The translations under genes were made by a program, and so were the position numbers. Of a stretch of 64,000 bases of DNA, positions 55,463 to 64,000 are shown piece by piece. Under the pieces are notes generated by a model. The model saw nothing but the letters and a program-made list of their open reading frames with translations, searched no databases and was not told where the DNA came from. The DNA is taken from positions 930,001 to 994,000 of the forward strand of contig JAYJMM010000102.1 of the NCBI GenBank assembly GCA_037349105.1. Reading direction: 5' to 3'. This DNA is from Limnomonas spitsbergensis (lineage: Eukaryota; Chlorophyta; Chlorophyceae; Chlamydomonadales). Numbering within the stretch: position 1 is the stretch's first letter; each line of letters starts with the position of its first letter.

Positions 55463-58209
55463 ATGCAACACCGAATGGCATTCAGCCTGCAACGCTCCCT
55501 GCGATGTCAGCCCTTTCGGGGCTCGGCTCGCCCGCACCACAGCGCTAGCGATGCCCCTGCTTCGACGTTAGCATCGAAAACCTCGGTCATTCGATCCATC
55601 CAGGCTGATCTTAAAAGCAAGTCACGCAGCGCCGAGAACGTCATCCAGCAGTACCTGGAGACAATCACGCGCATGGAGCCGTCGCTCAACAGCTACATCA
55701 CCGTGAATGGCGAGCAAGCCCTGGTACAGGTGCTGTACTCATCAAGCCACGTAGCGGCTTCCACTCTCTCTTGATTTGTGATTTCGATGTGGAGATGCGC
55801 TGCACTGCAGTGGAGTCGTGCCATGGTTGATTCAAGCCGTTGTTGAGCTTCGTCTGCTTTCCGCAGGCCCGCGAGCTCGATGCGCACATCGCCAAGGAGG
55901 GCACTGCCTCGCTATCCGCCTTGGCTGGCATTCCGATTGCCATTAAGGTATAGTACTGCGCATGGGGACTCAGCATGTGCGGATCATCCAGCATGGGCTC
56001 GTACCCTGTGTGGGTTTAACATGGCTATACTTTTCTCGCCTACTTGGCTTGAAACAATGAAACCGCCCCTTTCCTTTAGCCCTTCTTAAAAACAATCCTT
56101 CGTTTCAGGCCCATACTGAAACAGACGTCCTTCATGTCTCATGTCACGCTCCCTCAGGGCACCTTTCTCTTCGCTTCTACAGGTATACCAGATTACCAGC
56201 TAGGCAGATACCTCCTGGGCTATTCAGTGCATGTGTCAACGCTGTAACAAACAGCCTCCTAGGTCGCACAGCTCTCAGAAATCCATCAGGCCTAGTTGTT
56301 GATTCCAACTCATGGCTTTGGGCTGCCCTGAAGCTGACAGCCCCCTGTCCATTGGACAGTGTTGAAGTTAGGGTGTGTCAGCTACACCTCCGCTACAACA
56401 CAACTTATGTCCTGCAGGGCTTGTTGCATGCCCTGCTGCTTGGGTAAAACGGCTGTGGTCCCAAAGGGTCCGGTGGTGGCTACCCAGCGGCCCTCATTAG
56501 GTGGTTACACGCGCAATTAAATTAATGCTGCTTTAGGTTGACTACCCTGAAGCTGCCCATCCAATGCCAAACATAACAGAGTAACATCTGCACAAATTTT
56601 CTGCTGGCAAGCCCTGATGCTGTCCTGAAGCTGTCCTGAAGCTGAACGTTCCTGCCCAACTCTATCCAACAGAACGATACATGAAAAATTGGCCTGCTCA
56701 GAAACTGCCCTGAAGCTGCCTGTCCCTGCCCAACCCCGTCCAACAGGACTACATCTGCACACACGGATTGCCCTCGAATTGATGTGTAGCTATTTTGAAG
56801 CTGCCAGTCCCTGCCCAACTCCGTCCAACAGGACAACATCTGCACACACGGCCTACCCTAAAACTGATGTGAAGCTACCCTGCAGCTGCCAGTCCCATGC
56901 CCCACCCTGTTTCACAGGACAACATCTGCACAAATGGGCTGCGCACGACTGCTGGCTCCCAGCTTCTACGCGACTTCTCGCCGCAGTTCGATGCAACGGC
57001 GATCTCCCGGTTGCGCCTAGCAGGCGGCATCATCATCGGGAAAACAAACATGGACGAGTTCGGCATGGGCAGCTCAACGGAGAACTCGTCCTTCAAGGTG
57101 GGCCATGACGTCTTTGGTGGGATAGCCGACGTCATGTAGATACCTACGTTGTTTGTTGCCACACCTTGATCCTTCTTTTCCCCCTTACCTAGCCCTGAGG
57201 TCCTGAGCGCCCCCTTCTTAACCTGCCCACAGCCGACCCGTAACCCTTGCGATACGGACCGTGTGCCCGGCGGCTCTTCAGGCGGCTCGGCGGCTGCGGT
57301 TGCAGCGCACGAGTGTGTTGCTGCGCTCGGATCCGATACAGGTGCGATCCAGGGTACAACTACCCTTGAGGCCGGGACCGGCTAGGGTTAAGGGTCTAGG
57401 ATTAGGGTTCAGGGTTCAGCTTGATCATGTAGGCTGAGGCATTTGTGGTCGCTTGGCTGTTGCGGATCCGGGTCATCCAGCTTGTGTGAAAGATCCATAG
57501 ATACATGGCAGGGTTTAGATCCTTGACAGAGCGAGGACTGGGGCGAGGAGCTGTGGTGCTAGGATGGTTTGTAACTTGAGAACCAGAGCCGGTAGGGTGG
57601 TGGTGGGATTTCGGGGGTCCCAGCGTCAGAGTGAGGGATGAGATCACCCTGACATGACCTTTGGGAGCAAACCTGCTGTCAAAGCGAATTCCGCCCACTG
57701 GGCGCCCAGACCAGTAGCCTCCCCGAACATCGCCCCGCTGACGCCGCAGGGGGCAGCATTTGACAAGATGACTGAACCCTGAACCCTGAAAGCACCTCTT
57801 TTACGTTCTCATGCATAAAATCATGCGCCGCTACACTGCAAAAAATTCACTTCACTTGACGCCACAGGGGGTAGCATTCGTCAGCCGGCGCACTTCTGCG
57901 GCATCGTGGGTCTCAAGCCGACCTACGGCCGCGTGTCCCGCTCTGGCCTCATAGCTTACGCCTCTTCTCTGGATGTGATTGGCCCCATGGCCACCACGGT
58001 GGAGGACTGCGCCATCCTGCTCAACGCTATTGCAGGTGGGGGCGACGGACTGAATGTCAAAGCCTAGGGCTGCTGCTGAATGTCAATGTCGTGATTGATG
58101 GCCTGGGGGGGGTCTTGAGCCACAACGGCGGAGAAATGCACCATCCTGATCAACGCGACTGCAGGTGGGTAGACAAAGGGTGACCTGCTGTAGACAGTGC
58201 ATGAAGGCT

Positions 58210-58302
<93 letters not shown>

Positions 58303-61300
58303 GATTGGTGGGATTGATGGCCAAGGGGATGCTGCTGCTGAATGTGCATGAAGGTTGTGGGCTGCTGCTGCTGCTGCTGGTGTGTATGGTGGGATTGATG
58401 GCCAAGAGGATGTGGGCTGCTGCTGCTGAATGTGCATGAAAGCCAGCAGGTGATGCTGCAGCTAAATGTGCATAATGAACATCTGTCATGCTCGGGGATA
58501 TGCAAATCATAGAAATGCAGCCAAACGCCGCCTCTGACCCTGCTCTCAGGGGGAGATAAAATGGACTCCACTAGCAGTTCAGAGCTGGTGCCGGACTTTG
58601 CCGCCCGCTTGATACCGGCGGCGTCAATGAGCAGGTAGGCCAGGCACCTCAGTGGGTGGATAATACCTGACTCATCTACAAAGGTATCTGACGTGCTGCT
58701 GCTGCTGCTGCTGCCGCTGCTGCTGTTGCTGCAAATCCTGTCCTGTTCTCAATGAGCAGGTGAGCCAGGTAGATGCTGCTGCTGCTGCTACTGCTACTGC
58801 TGCTCATGTAACTCAAGTGCTGTTCTCACAGAGGCAGCTGCCACACAGCTGCTTCAACTGATGTAACTCCTGTCCTGCCGTCGCAGCCATGGCATCCCAT
58901 GCAGCACACCATCCTGTATTGTGGTACGGCGCAAAGCTGTCCCTGGTTACCCCCTACTTTTCCTCCCACACCTACAGAGATGCTGTTGTATGGTTATGCC
59001 TAGCCGCCCTCGCGCAAGAGACTTTCTTATTGTGGCATGCATGCAGGTCCTGTGGTCTACCTCCCTGCCCAGCCCCCTCTGTCGCTCTCTCCTGCGCTCT
59101 CAGCCTGCCGCTGGCTGGTCCCTGATTTGCCCCACTGACACTACAATTTTCCCATCAGCACTCTGCTGCACTCTTTCTTGCGCTCTTTGCCAGCTGTCGG
59201 CTGGTCTGCCCTCCGCCACGCTCACTGACATTGTAATTTGCCTCTGCCACCCTCTCTCTTGTTCTCTCAGCCTGCTGTTGGCTGGTCCCCCCCTCTGCCC
59301 CACTGATATTCCAATTTACCTCTGTCGCACTCTCTCTTGTTCTCTCAGCCTGCTGTTGGCTGGTCTCCCCCTCTGCCCCACTGATATTCCAATTTACCTC
59401 TGTCGCACTCTCTCTTGTTCTCTCAGCCTGCTGTTGGCTGGTCTCCCCCTCTGCCCCACTGATATTCCAATTTACCTCTGTCGCACTCTCTCTTGTTCTC
59501 TCAGCCTGCTGTTGGCTGGTCCCTCCCTCTGCCCGACTGATATTCCAATTTACCTCTGTCGCACTCTCTCTTGTTCTCTCAGCCTGCTGTTGGCTGGTCT
59601 CCCCCTCTGCCCGACTGATATTCCAATTTACCTCTGTCGCACTCTCTCTTGTTCTCTCAGCCTGCTGTTGGCTGGTCTCCCCCTCTGCCCGACTGATATT
59701 CCAATTTACCTCTGTCGCACTCTCTCTTGTTCTCTCAGCCTGCAGCTGGCTGGTCCCTCCCTCTGCCCGACTGATATTCCAATTTACCTCTGTCGCACTC
59801 TCTCTTGTTCTCTCAGCCTGCTGTTGGCTGGTCTCCCCCTCTGCCCGACTGATATTCCAATTTACCTCTGTCGCACTCTCTCTTGTTCTCTCAGCCTGCT
59901 GTTGGCTGGTCTCCCCCTCTGCCCGACTGATATTCCAATTTACCTCTGTCGCACTCTCTCTTGTTCTCTCAGCCTGCTGTTGGCTGGTCCCTCCCTCTGC
60001 CCGACTGATATTCCAATTTACCTCTGTCGCACTCTTTCATGTTCTCTCAGCCTGCTGTTGGCTGGTCCCTCCCTCTGCCCGACTGATATTCCAATTTACC
60101 TCTGTCGCACTCTCTCTTGTTCTCTCAGCCTGCAGCTGGCTGGTCTCCCCCTCTGCCCGACTGATATTCCAATTTACCTCTGTCGCACTCTCTCTTGTTC
60201 TCTCAGCCTGCTGTTGGCTGGTCCCTCCCTCTGCCCGACTGATATTCCAATTTACCTCTGTCGCACTCTTTCATGTTCTCTCAGCCTGCTGTTGGCTGGT
60301 CTCCCCCTCTGCCCCACTGATATTCCAATTTACCTCTGTCGCACTCTCTCTTGTTCTCTCAGCCTGCAGCTGGCTGGTCTCCCCCTCTGCCCGACTGATA
60401 TTCCAATTTACCTCTGTCGCACTCTCTCTTGTTCTCTCAGCCTGCTGTTGGCTGGTCTCCCCCTCTGCCCGACTGATATTCCAATTTACCTCTGTCGCAC
60501 TCTCTCTTGTTCTCTCAGCCTGCTGTTGGCTGGTCTCCCCCTCTGCCCCACTGATATTCCAATTTACCTCTGTCGCACTCTTTCATGTTCTCTCAGCCTG
60601 CTGTTGGCTGGTCTCCCCCTCTGCCCCACTGATATTCCAATTTACCTCTGTCGCACTCTTTCATGTTCTCTCAGCCTGCTGTTGGCTGGTCTCCCCCTCT
60701 GTCCCACTGATATTCCAATTTACCTCTGTCGCACTCTTTCATGTTCTCTCAGCCTGCTGTTGGCTGGTCTCCCCCTCTGCCCCACTGATATTACAATTTA
60801 CCTCTGTCGCACTCTTTCATGTTCTCTCAGCCTGCTGTTGGCTGGTCTCCCCCTCTGCCCCACTGATATTACAATTTACCTCTGTCGCACTCTTTCATGT
60901 TCTCTCAGCCTGCTGTTGGCTGGTCTCCCCCTCTGCCCCACTGATATTCCAATTTACCTCTGTCGCACTCTTTCATGTTCTCTCAGCCTGCTGTTGGCTG
61001 GTCTCCCCCTCTGCCCCACTGATATTCCAATTTACCTCTGTCGCACTCTTTCATGTTCTCTCAGCCTGCTGTTGGCTGGTCTCCCCCTCTGTCCCACTGA
61101 TATTCCAATTTACCTCTGTCGCACTCTTTCATGTTCTCTCAGCCTGCTGTTGGCTGGTCTCCCCCTCTGCCCCACTGATATTACAATTTACCTCTGTCGC
61201 ACTCTTTCATGTTCTCTCAGCCTGCTGTTGGCTGGTCTCCCCCTCTGTCCCACTGATATTCCAATTTACCTCTGTCGCACTCTTTCATGTTCTCTCAGCC

Positions 61301-63144
61301 TGCTGTTGGCTGGTCTCCCCCTCTGCCCCACTGATATTACAATTTACCTCTGTCGCACTCTTTCATGTTCTCTCAGCCTGCTGTTGGCTGGTCTCCCCCT
61401 CTGCCCCACTGATATTCCAATTTACCTCTGTCGCACTCTTTCATGTTCTCTCAGCCTGCTGTTGGCTGGTCTCCCCCTCTGTCCCACTGATATTCCAATT
61501 TACCTCTGTCGCACTCTTTCATGTTCTCTCAGCCTGCTGTTGGCTGGTCTCCCCCTCTGTCCCACTGATATTCCAATTTACCTCTGTCGCACTCTTTCAT
61601 GTTCTCTCAGCCTGCTGTTGGCTGGTCTCCCCCTCTGTCCCACTGATATTCCAATTTACCTCTGTCGCACTCTTTCATGTTCTCTCAGCCTGCTGTTGGC
61701 TGGTCTCCCCCTCTGTCCCACTGATATTCCAATTTACCTCTGTCGCACTCTTTCATGTTCTCTCAGCCTGCTGTTGGCTGGTCTCCCCCTCTGCCCCACT
61801 GATATTACAATTTACCTCTGTCGCACTCTTTCATGTTCTCTCAGCCTGCTGTTGGCTGGTCTCCCCCTCTGTCCCACTGATATTCCAATTTACCTCTGTC
61901 GCACTCTTTCATGTTCTCTCAGCCTGCTGTTGGCTGGTCTCCCCCTCTGTCCCACTGATATTCCAATTTACCTCTGTCGCACTCTTTCATGTTCTCTCAG
62001 CCTGCTGTTGGCTGGTCTCCCCCTCTGTCCCACTGATATTCCAATTTACCTCTGTCGCACTCTTTCATGTTCTCTCAGCCTGCTGTTGGCTGGTCTCCCC
62101 CTCTGTCCCACTGATATTACAATTTACCTCTGTCGCACTCTTTCATGTTCTCTCAGCCTGCTGTTGGCTGGTCTCCCCCTCTGTCCCACTGATATTACAA
62201 TTTACCTCTGTCGCACTCTTTCATGTTCTCTCAGCCTGCTGTTGGCTGGTCTCCCCCTCTGTCCCACTGATATTACAATTTACCTCTGTCGCACTCTTTC
62301 ATGTTCTCTCAGCCTGCTGTTGGCTGGTCTCCCCCTCTGTCCCACTGATATTACAATTTACCTCTGTCGCACTCTTTCATGTTCTCTCAGCCTGCAGCTG
62401 GCTGGTCTCCCCCTCTGCCCCACTGATATTCCAATTTACCTCTGTCGCACTCTCTCTTGTTCTCTCAGCCTGCTGTTGGCTGGTCTCCCCCTCTGCCCCA
62501 CTGATATTACAATTTACCTCTGTCGCACTCTTTCATGTTCTCTCAGCCTGCTGTTGGCTGGTCTCCCCCTCTGTCCCACTGATATTCCAATTTACCTCTG
62601 TCGCACTCTTTCATGTTCTCTCAGCCGGCCGTTGGCTGGTCTCCCCCTCTGTCCCACTGATATTCCAATTTACCTCTGTCGCACTCTCTCTTGTTCTCTC
62701 AGCCTGCTGTTGGCTGGTCTCCCCCTCTGCCCCACTGATATTCCAATTTACCTCTGTCGCACTCTCTCTTGTTCTCTCAGCCTGCTGTTGGCTGGTCTCC
62801 CCCTCTGCCCCACTGATATTCCAATTTACCTCTGTCGCACTCTCTCTTGTTCTCTCAGCCGGCCGTTGGCTGGTCTCCCCCTCTGTCCCACTGATATTCC
62901 AATTTACCTCTGTCGCACTCTCTCTTGTTCTCTCAGCCGGCCGTTGGCTGGTCTCCCCCTCTGTCCCACTGATATTCCAATTTACCTCTGTCGCACTCTC
63001 TCTTGTTCTCTCAGCCGGCCGTTGGCCGGTAAGCGACTGGGCCTTGTCACGCAGACGCTCGGAGAAGGTGTCGGGCTGGAGGTGGAGGTGGCGGTGCGGG
63101 CAGCGGCCAAGCACCTAGAGGCACTGGGGGCTGTGGTGGAGGAG
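55463..63144 (+). CDS. gatA: GatA, glutamyl-tRNA(Gln) amidotransferase subunit A (partial, runs off right edge)
   Basis: Amidase subunit of organellar GatCAB, which releases ammonia from glutamine to convert Glu-tRNA(Gln) to Gln-tRNA(Gln). Exons 55463-55729, 55867-55947, 56918-57097, 57233-57341, 57868-58035, 58550-58634, 63015-63144 join in phase to 340 residues of an expected about 480-530. Residues 1-35 are rich in Arg/Ser/Ala with no acid until Asp30, typical of a mitochondrial or plastid targeting peptide. The amidase Ser-cisSer-Lys triad is complete: Lys116 in GIPIAIK, Ser191 in PGGSSGGS, Ser215 in DTGGSIR; the spacings of 24 and 99 equal those known for bacterial GatA, which supports the exon joins. 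[16 protein letters not shown] and [18 protein letters not shown] are further family motifs. A second in-frame ATG is at 55475. Intron 6 is 4.4 kb because of the 78-bp array. Confidence 0.95.
56570..56917 (+). repeat. Copies of the gatA exon 3 3' splice site
   Basis: The real junction is CCCTGTTTCACAG/GACAACATCTGCACAAATGG at 56918. Upstream copies: CCGTCCAACAG/GACAACATCTGCACACACGG (about 56821), CCGTCCAACAG/GACTACATCTGCACACACGG (about 56736), TATCCAACAG/AACGATACATG (about 56662) and CATAACAG/AGTAACATCTGCACAAAT (about 56570). A GAAGCTGCC-type spacer is shared. Period about 75-95 bp; the copy nearest the exon is best preserved. Several keep a usable AG. Confidence 0.92.
57342..57867 (+). repeat. 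gatA intron 4: exon 5 3' splice-site copy and telomere-like strings
   Basis: The true acceptor is TTGACGCCACAG/GGGGTAGCATTCG at 57868. A copy at about 57738-57762 reads CTGACGCCGCAG/GGGGCAGCATTTG. The intron also holds GGCTAGGGTTAAGGGTCTAG and AGGGTTCAGGGTTCAG at about 57381-57420 and the complement-type CTGAACCCTGAACCCTG at about 57771-57788, short TTTAGGG-like strings that are not true telomere arrays. Confidence 0.8.
58036..58172 (+). repeat. Duplicate of gatA exon 5 end and 5' splice site
   Basis: Real junction: ATCCTGCTCAACGCTATTGCAG/GTGGGGG (58036). About 129 bp downstream: ATCCTGATCAACGCGACTGCAG/GTGGGTAG (58143-58171), preceded by GTGATTGATGGCCTGGGG and CACAACGGCGGAGAAATGCA, which match exon 5's GTGATTGGCCCCATGG and CACCACGGTGGAGGACTGC. 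The copy keeps a donor at least as good as the original. Confidence 0.9.
58212..58302. repeat. (CTG)n trinucleotide microsatellite, about 29 units
   Basis: Uninterrupted CTG on plus inside gatA intron 5, with shorter CTG runs at about 58331-58345, 58361-58380, 58417-58428, 58695-58735 and 58773-58802. A GATTGATGGCCAAG-GGATG...CTGCTG...AATGTGCATGAA cassette of about 90-100 bp is itself repeated from 58312 to 58470, so the trinucleotide rides on a larger tandem repeat. Confidence 0.95.
58635..58770 (+). repeat. Duplicate of gatA exon 6 5' splice site
   Basis: The exon 6 junction TCAATGAGCAG/GTAGGCCAGG at 58635 recurs at about 58749-58770 as TCAATGAGCAG/GTGAGCCAGGTAG. The copy's donor (GTGAGC) is a better match to consensus than the original (GTAGGC). 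The interval to 59200 is unique apart from CTG runs. Confidence 0.85.
59210..63014 (+). repeat. 78-bp tandem array of about 49 copies of the gatA exon 7 3' splice site, in frame with the exon
   Basis: Each 78-bp unit ends in CTCTTGTTCTCTCAG (or CTTTCATGTTCTCTCAG) followed by CCTGCTGTTGGCTGGT. The real acceptor is CTCTTGTTCTCTCAG/CCGGCCGTTGGCCGGTAAGC at 63015. Units at about 62625, 62863 and 62938 carry the exon-like CCGGCCGTTGGC; farther ones have CCTGCTGTTGGC. Because 78 is 26 codons, the exon 7 frame stays open through the entire array and on to 58921, coding a leucine- and cysteine-rich 26-residue repeat ending [19 protein letters not shown]. Two subtypes (CTCTCTTG and CTTTCATG) lie in blocks, the second filling most of 60550-62650. 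Confidence 0.96.
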
Positions 63145-63224
63145 GTGAGGAATTCAAGTAATGCCTGCTCCAGTGGTGGGCAGACAGGTAGGGTGTTTAT
63201 TTTTTAGTGTTGGATATGGTGCCA

Positions 63225-63355
63225 TCTTTGGTAAGCGGCTGTTCAGCCGCCACCGGGCTGATGGGGGGCAAAATGTGATCAGCTTACATCCAGCGGCCCA
63301 AGTAGCAAAGCATGCTGCACTGGGCCTTCCCAGCCGTTTTACGTGTTTGACCTTT
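63225..63355 (+). repeat. Dispersed intronic element, copy 6
   Basis: GGCTGTTCAGCCGCCACCGG, GCGGCCCAAGTAGCAAAGCA and a TGCTGCACTGGGCC block, in gatA intron 7. Most diverged copy; the 3' tail is not clear. Confidence 0.55.
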
Positions 63356-63399
63356 TAAAGCCGACGTACCCTCAGACAAATATTGGGCTTGTCATTGAG

Positions 63400-63413
63400 G
63401 TGACATTCCCGGG
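63400..63413 (+). CDS. gatA: Candidate 14-nt gatA micro-exon
   Basis: After exon 7, which ends ...AVVEE in phase 0, GatA proteins continue with a V-[ST]-[LF]-P-like stretch. At 63400 TTGTCATTGAG is followed by GTG ACA TTC CCG GG and a strong donor GTGAGT: V-T-F-P-G. The reading is attractive but a 14-nt exon is hard to prove by eye; alternatively this is a decayed copy of an exon start lying beyond the right edge, since ACCCTCAGACAAATA (63368) is echoed by CCCCCTCAGATATA at the window end. Confidence 0.35.
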
Positions 63414-63429
63414 GTGAGTCTTGTGGGGA

Positions 63430-63935
63430 ACCCGCATGTGCTTTGAAGGAGGCCGTTTTTTATAAGTTGTCTTGTCGAAATCAAAGGGATAGTATCAGGT
63501 TCTTTGTGGAGATGCAGAGGGGGGCCAGGCTGGTGTCTGCTTAAATTCAAAAAATTAGGAAGGCCATCAAGAGGACAGGCGTGGTTCCTTGTGTAGATGC
63601 AGAGGGGGGCCAGGCTGGTGCCTTCTTTAATGCAATCTTGAAAAAGGCCATCATGGCGGCAGGTGTGGTCCTTTGTGGGTGGGTGCACAGGGGGAGTCAG
63701 GCTGGTGTCCTCATGAATTCAAAATTGCAAGACGGCCATCAAGAGGACAGGTGTGGTTCTTTGTGGGTAGGTTCAGAGGGGGGCAAGGCCGGTGTCTTCT
63801 TTAATTCAAAATTGTAAGAAGGCCATCAAGAGGACAGGCGTGGTTCTTTGTGGGGGTGTAGAAAGGTGGGCCAGGCTGGTATCATCTTCAATATAAATTG
63901 TAAAGGAGGCCATCAGGGCGAGAGACGTGGCGTTC
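63430..63935. repeat. Imperfect 85-90-bp tandem repeats at the right edge
   Basis: Five to six copies of AAGGCCATCAAGAGGACAGG, GTGGTTCTTTGTGG, GAGGGGGGCCAGGCTGGTGT and TTTAATTCAAAATTG blocks in gatA intron sequence. No coding sense. Its relation to a splice junction cannot be judged because the next exon is not in the window. Confidence 0.85.
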
Positions 63936-64000
63936 AACGGGGAATGTAGCTGGGAGCAAGGTTGCTATGTTCTTGTACAGTGTACACCCCCTCAGATATA

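Noticed and set aside
58212..58302. CAG/CTG tract as a coding polyglutamine or polyalanine stretch
   Set aside because: It lies within gatA intron 5, between exons joined in phase at 58035 and 58550; no exon includes it.
58921..63207. A 1,428-codon plus-strand open frame that looks like a large leucine-rich repeat protein
   Set aside because: It is the 78-bp gatA intron array read through into exon 7. The authentic exon begins at 63015 by phase, and the repeat peptide resembles no family. It is reported as a possible alternative-splice product only.

Overview
This is a eukaryotic nuclear window with spliceosomal GT-AG introns, multi-exon genes and no operons. The gene content (nuclear-type SMC5, a TFIIIC small subunit, a mitochondrial carrier, an organelle-type GatA with a leader peptide) and a TGTAA motif about 100 nt after the carrier stop fit a green alga (Chlorophyta). 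That assignment is inference; no marker fixes the species. Roughly half of the window is tandem repeat, nearly all of it inside introns.

Layout. (1) 1-43.6 kb, minus strand: SMC5, a subunit of the SMC5/6 genome-stability complex. I traced 20 coding exons by hand from the ATG at 43612 to an exon ending at 1748. They join in phase into 756 codons with no stop, covering the N-terminal ATPase half, the N-terminal coiled coil, the hinge and the start of the return coiled coil. The C-terminal ATPase half lies off the left edge. Its introns hold arrays with periods of 20, 33, 46, 54/51, 83, 91 and 118 bp, including one intron of 21.2 kb. (2) 43.9-45.5 kb, plus strand: a four-exon TFIIIC subunit 6 (GTF3C6-type) gene, divergent from SMC5 with a shared 292-bp promoter interval. 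(3) 46.6-48.9 kb, minus: a decayed, intron-containing pseudogene of chaperonin CCT1. (4) 49.7-52.5 kb, plus: a five-exon mitochondrial carrier resembling the ATP-Mg/Pi group. (5) 53.5-55.1 kb, minus: a 13-repeat ankyrin protein. (6) 55.5 kb to the right edge, plus: GatA, glutamyl-tRNA(Gln) amidotransferase subunit A, seven exons (340 codons) before the window ends.

Main observation: many of the intronic tandem repeats are copies of the adjacent splice junction. A 30-120 bp piece containing the exon edge plus its 5' or 3' splice site was duplicated into the intron and, in several cases, expanded to tens or over a hundred copies. This is seen in all four multi-exon genes, at large scale (118-bp donor copies, 91-, 83- and 78-bp acceptor copies) and small scale (2-7 copies at a dozen other junctions). 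Copies nearest the exon often look most like it. Some arrays keep an open frame continuous with the real exon (78 bp in gatA; 54/51 bp and 83 bp in SMC5), so alternative splice-site use could insert repeat-coded peptide; others are closed by stops or have lost the splice-site dinucleotide. A second theme is a dispersed element of about 110-190 bp found six times, always inside introns and always in plus orientation.
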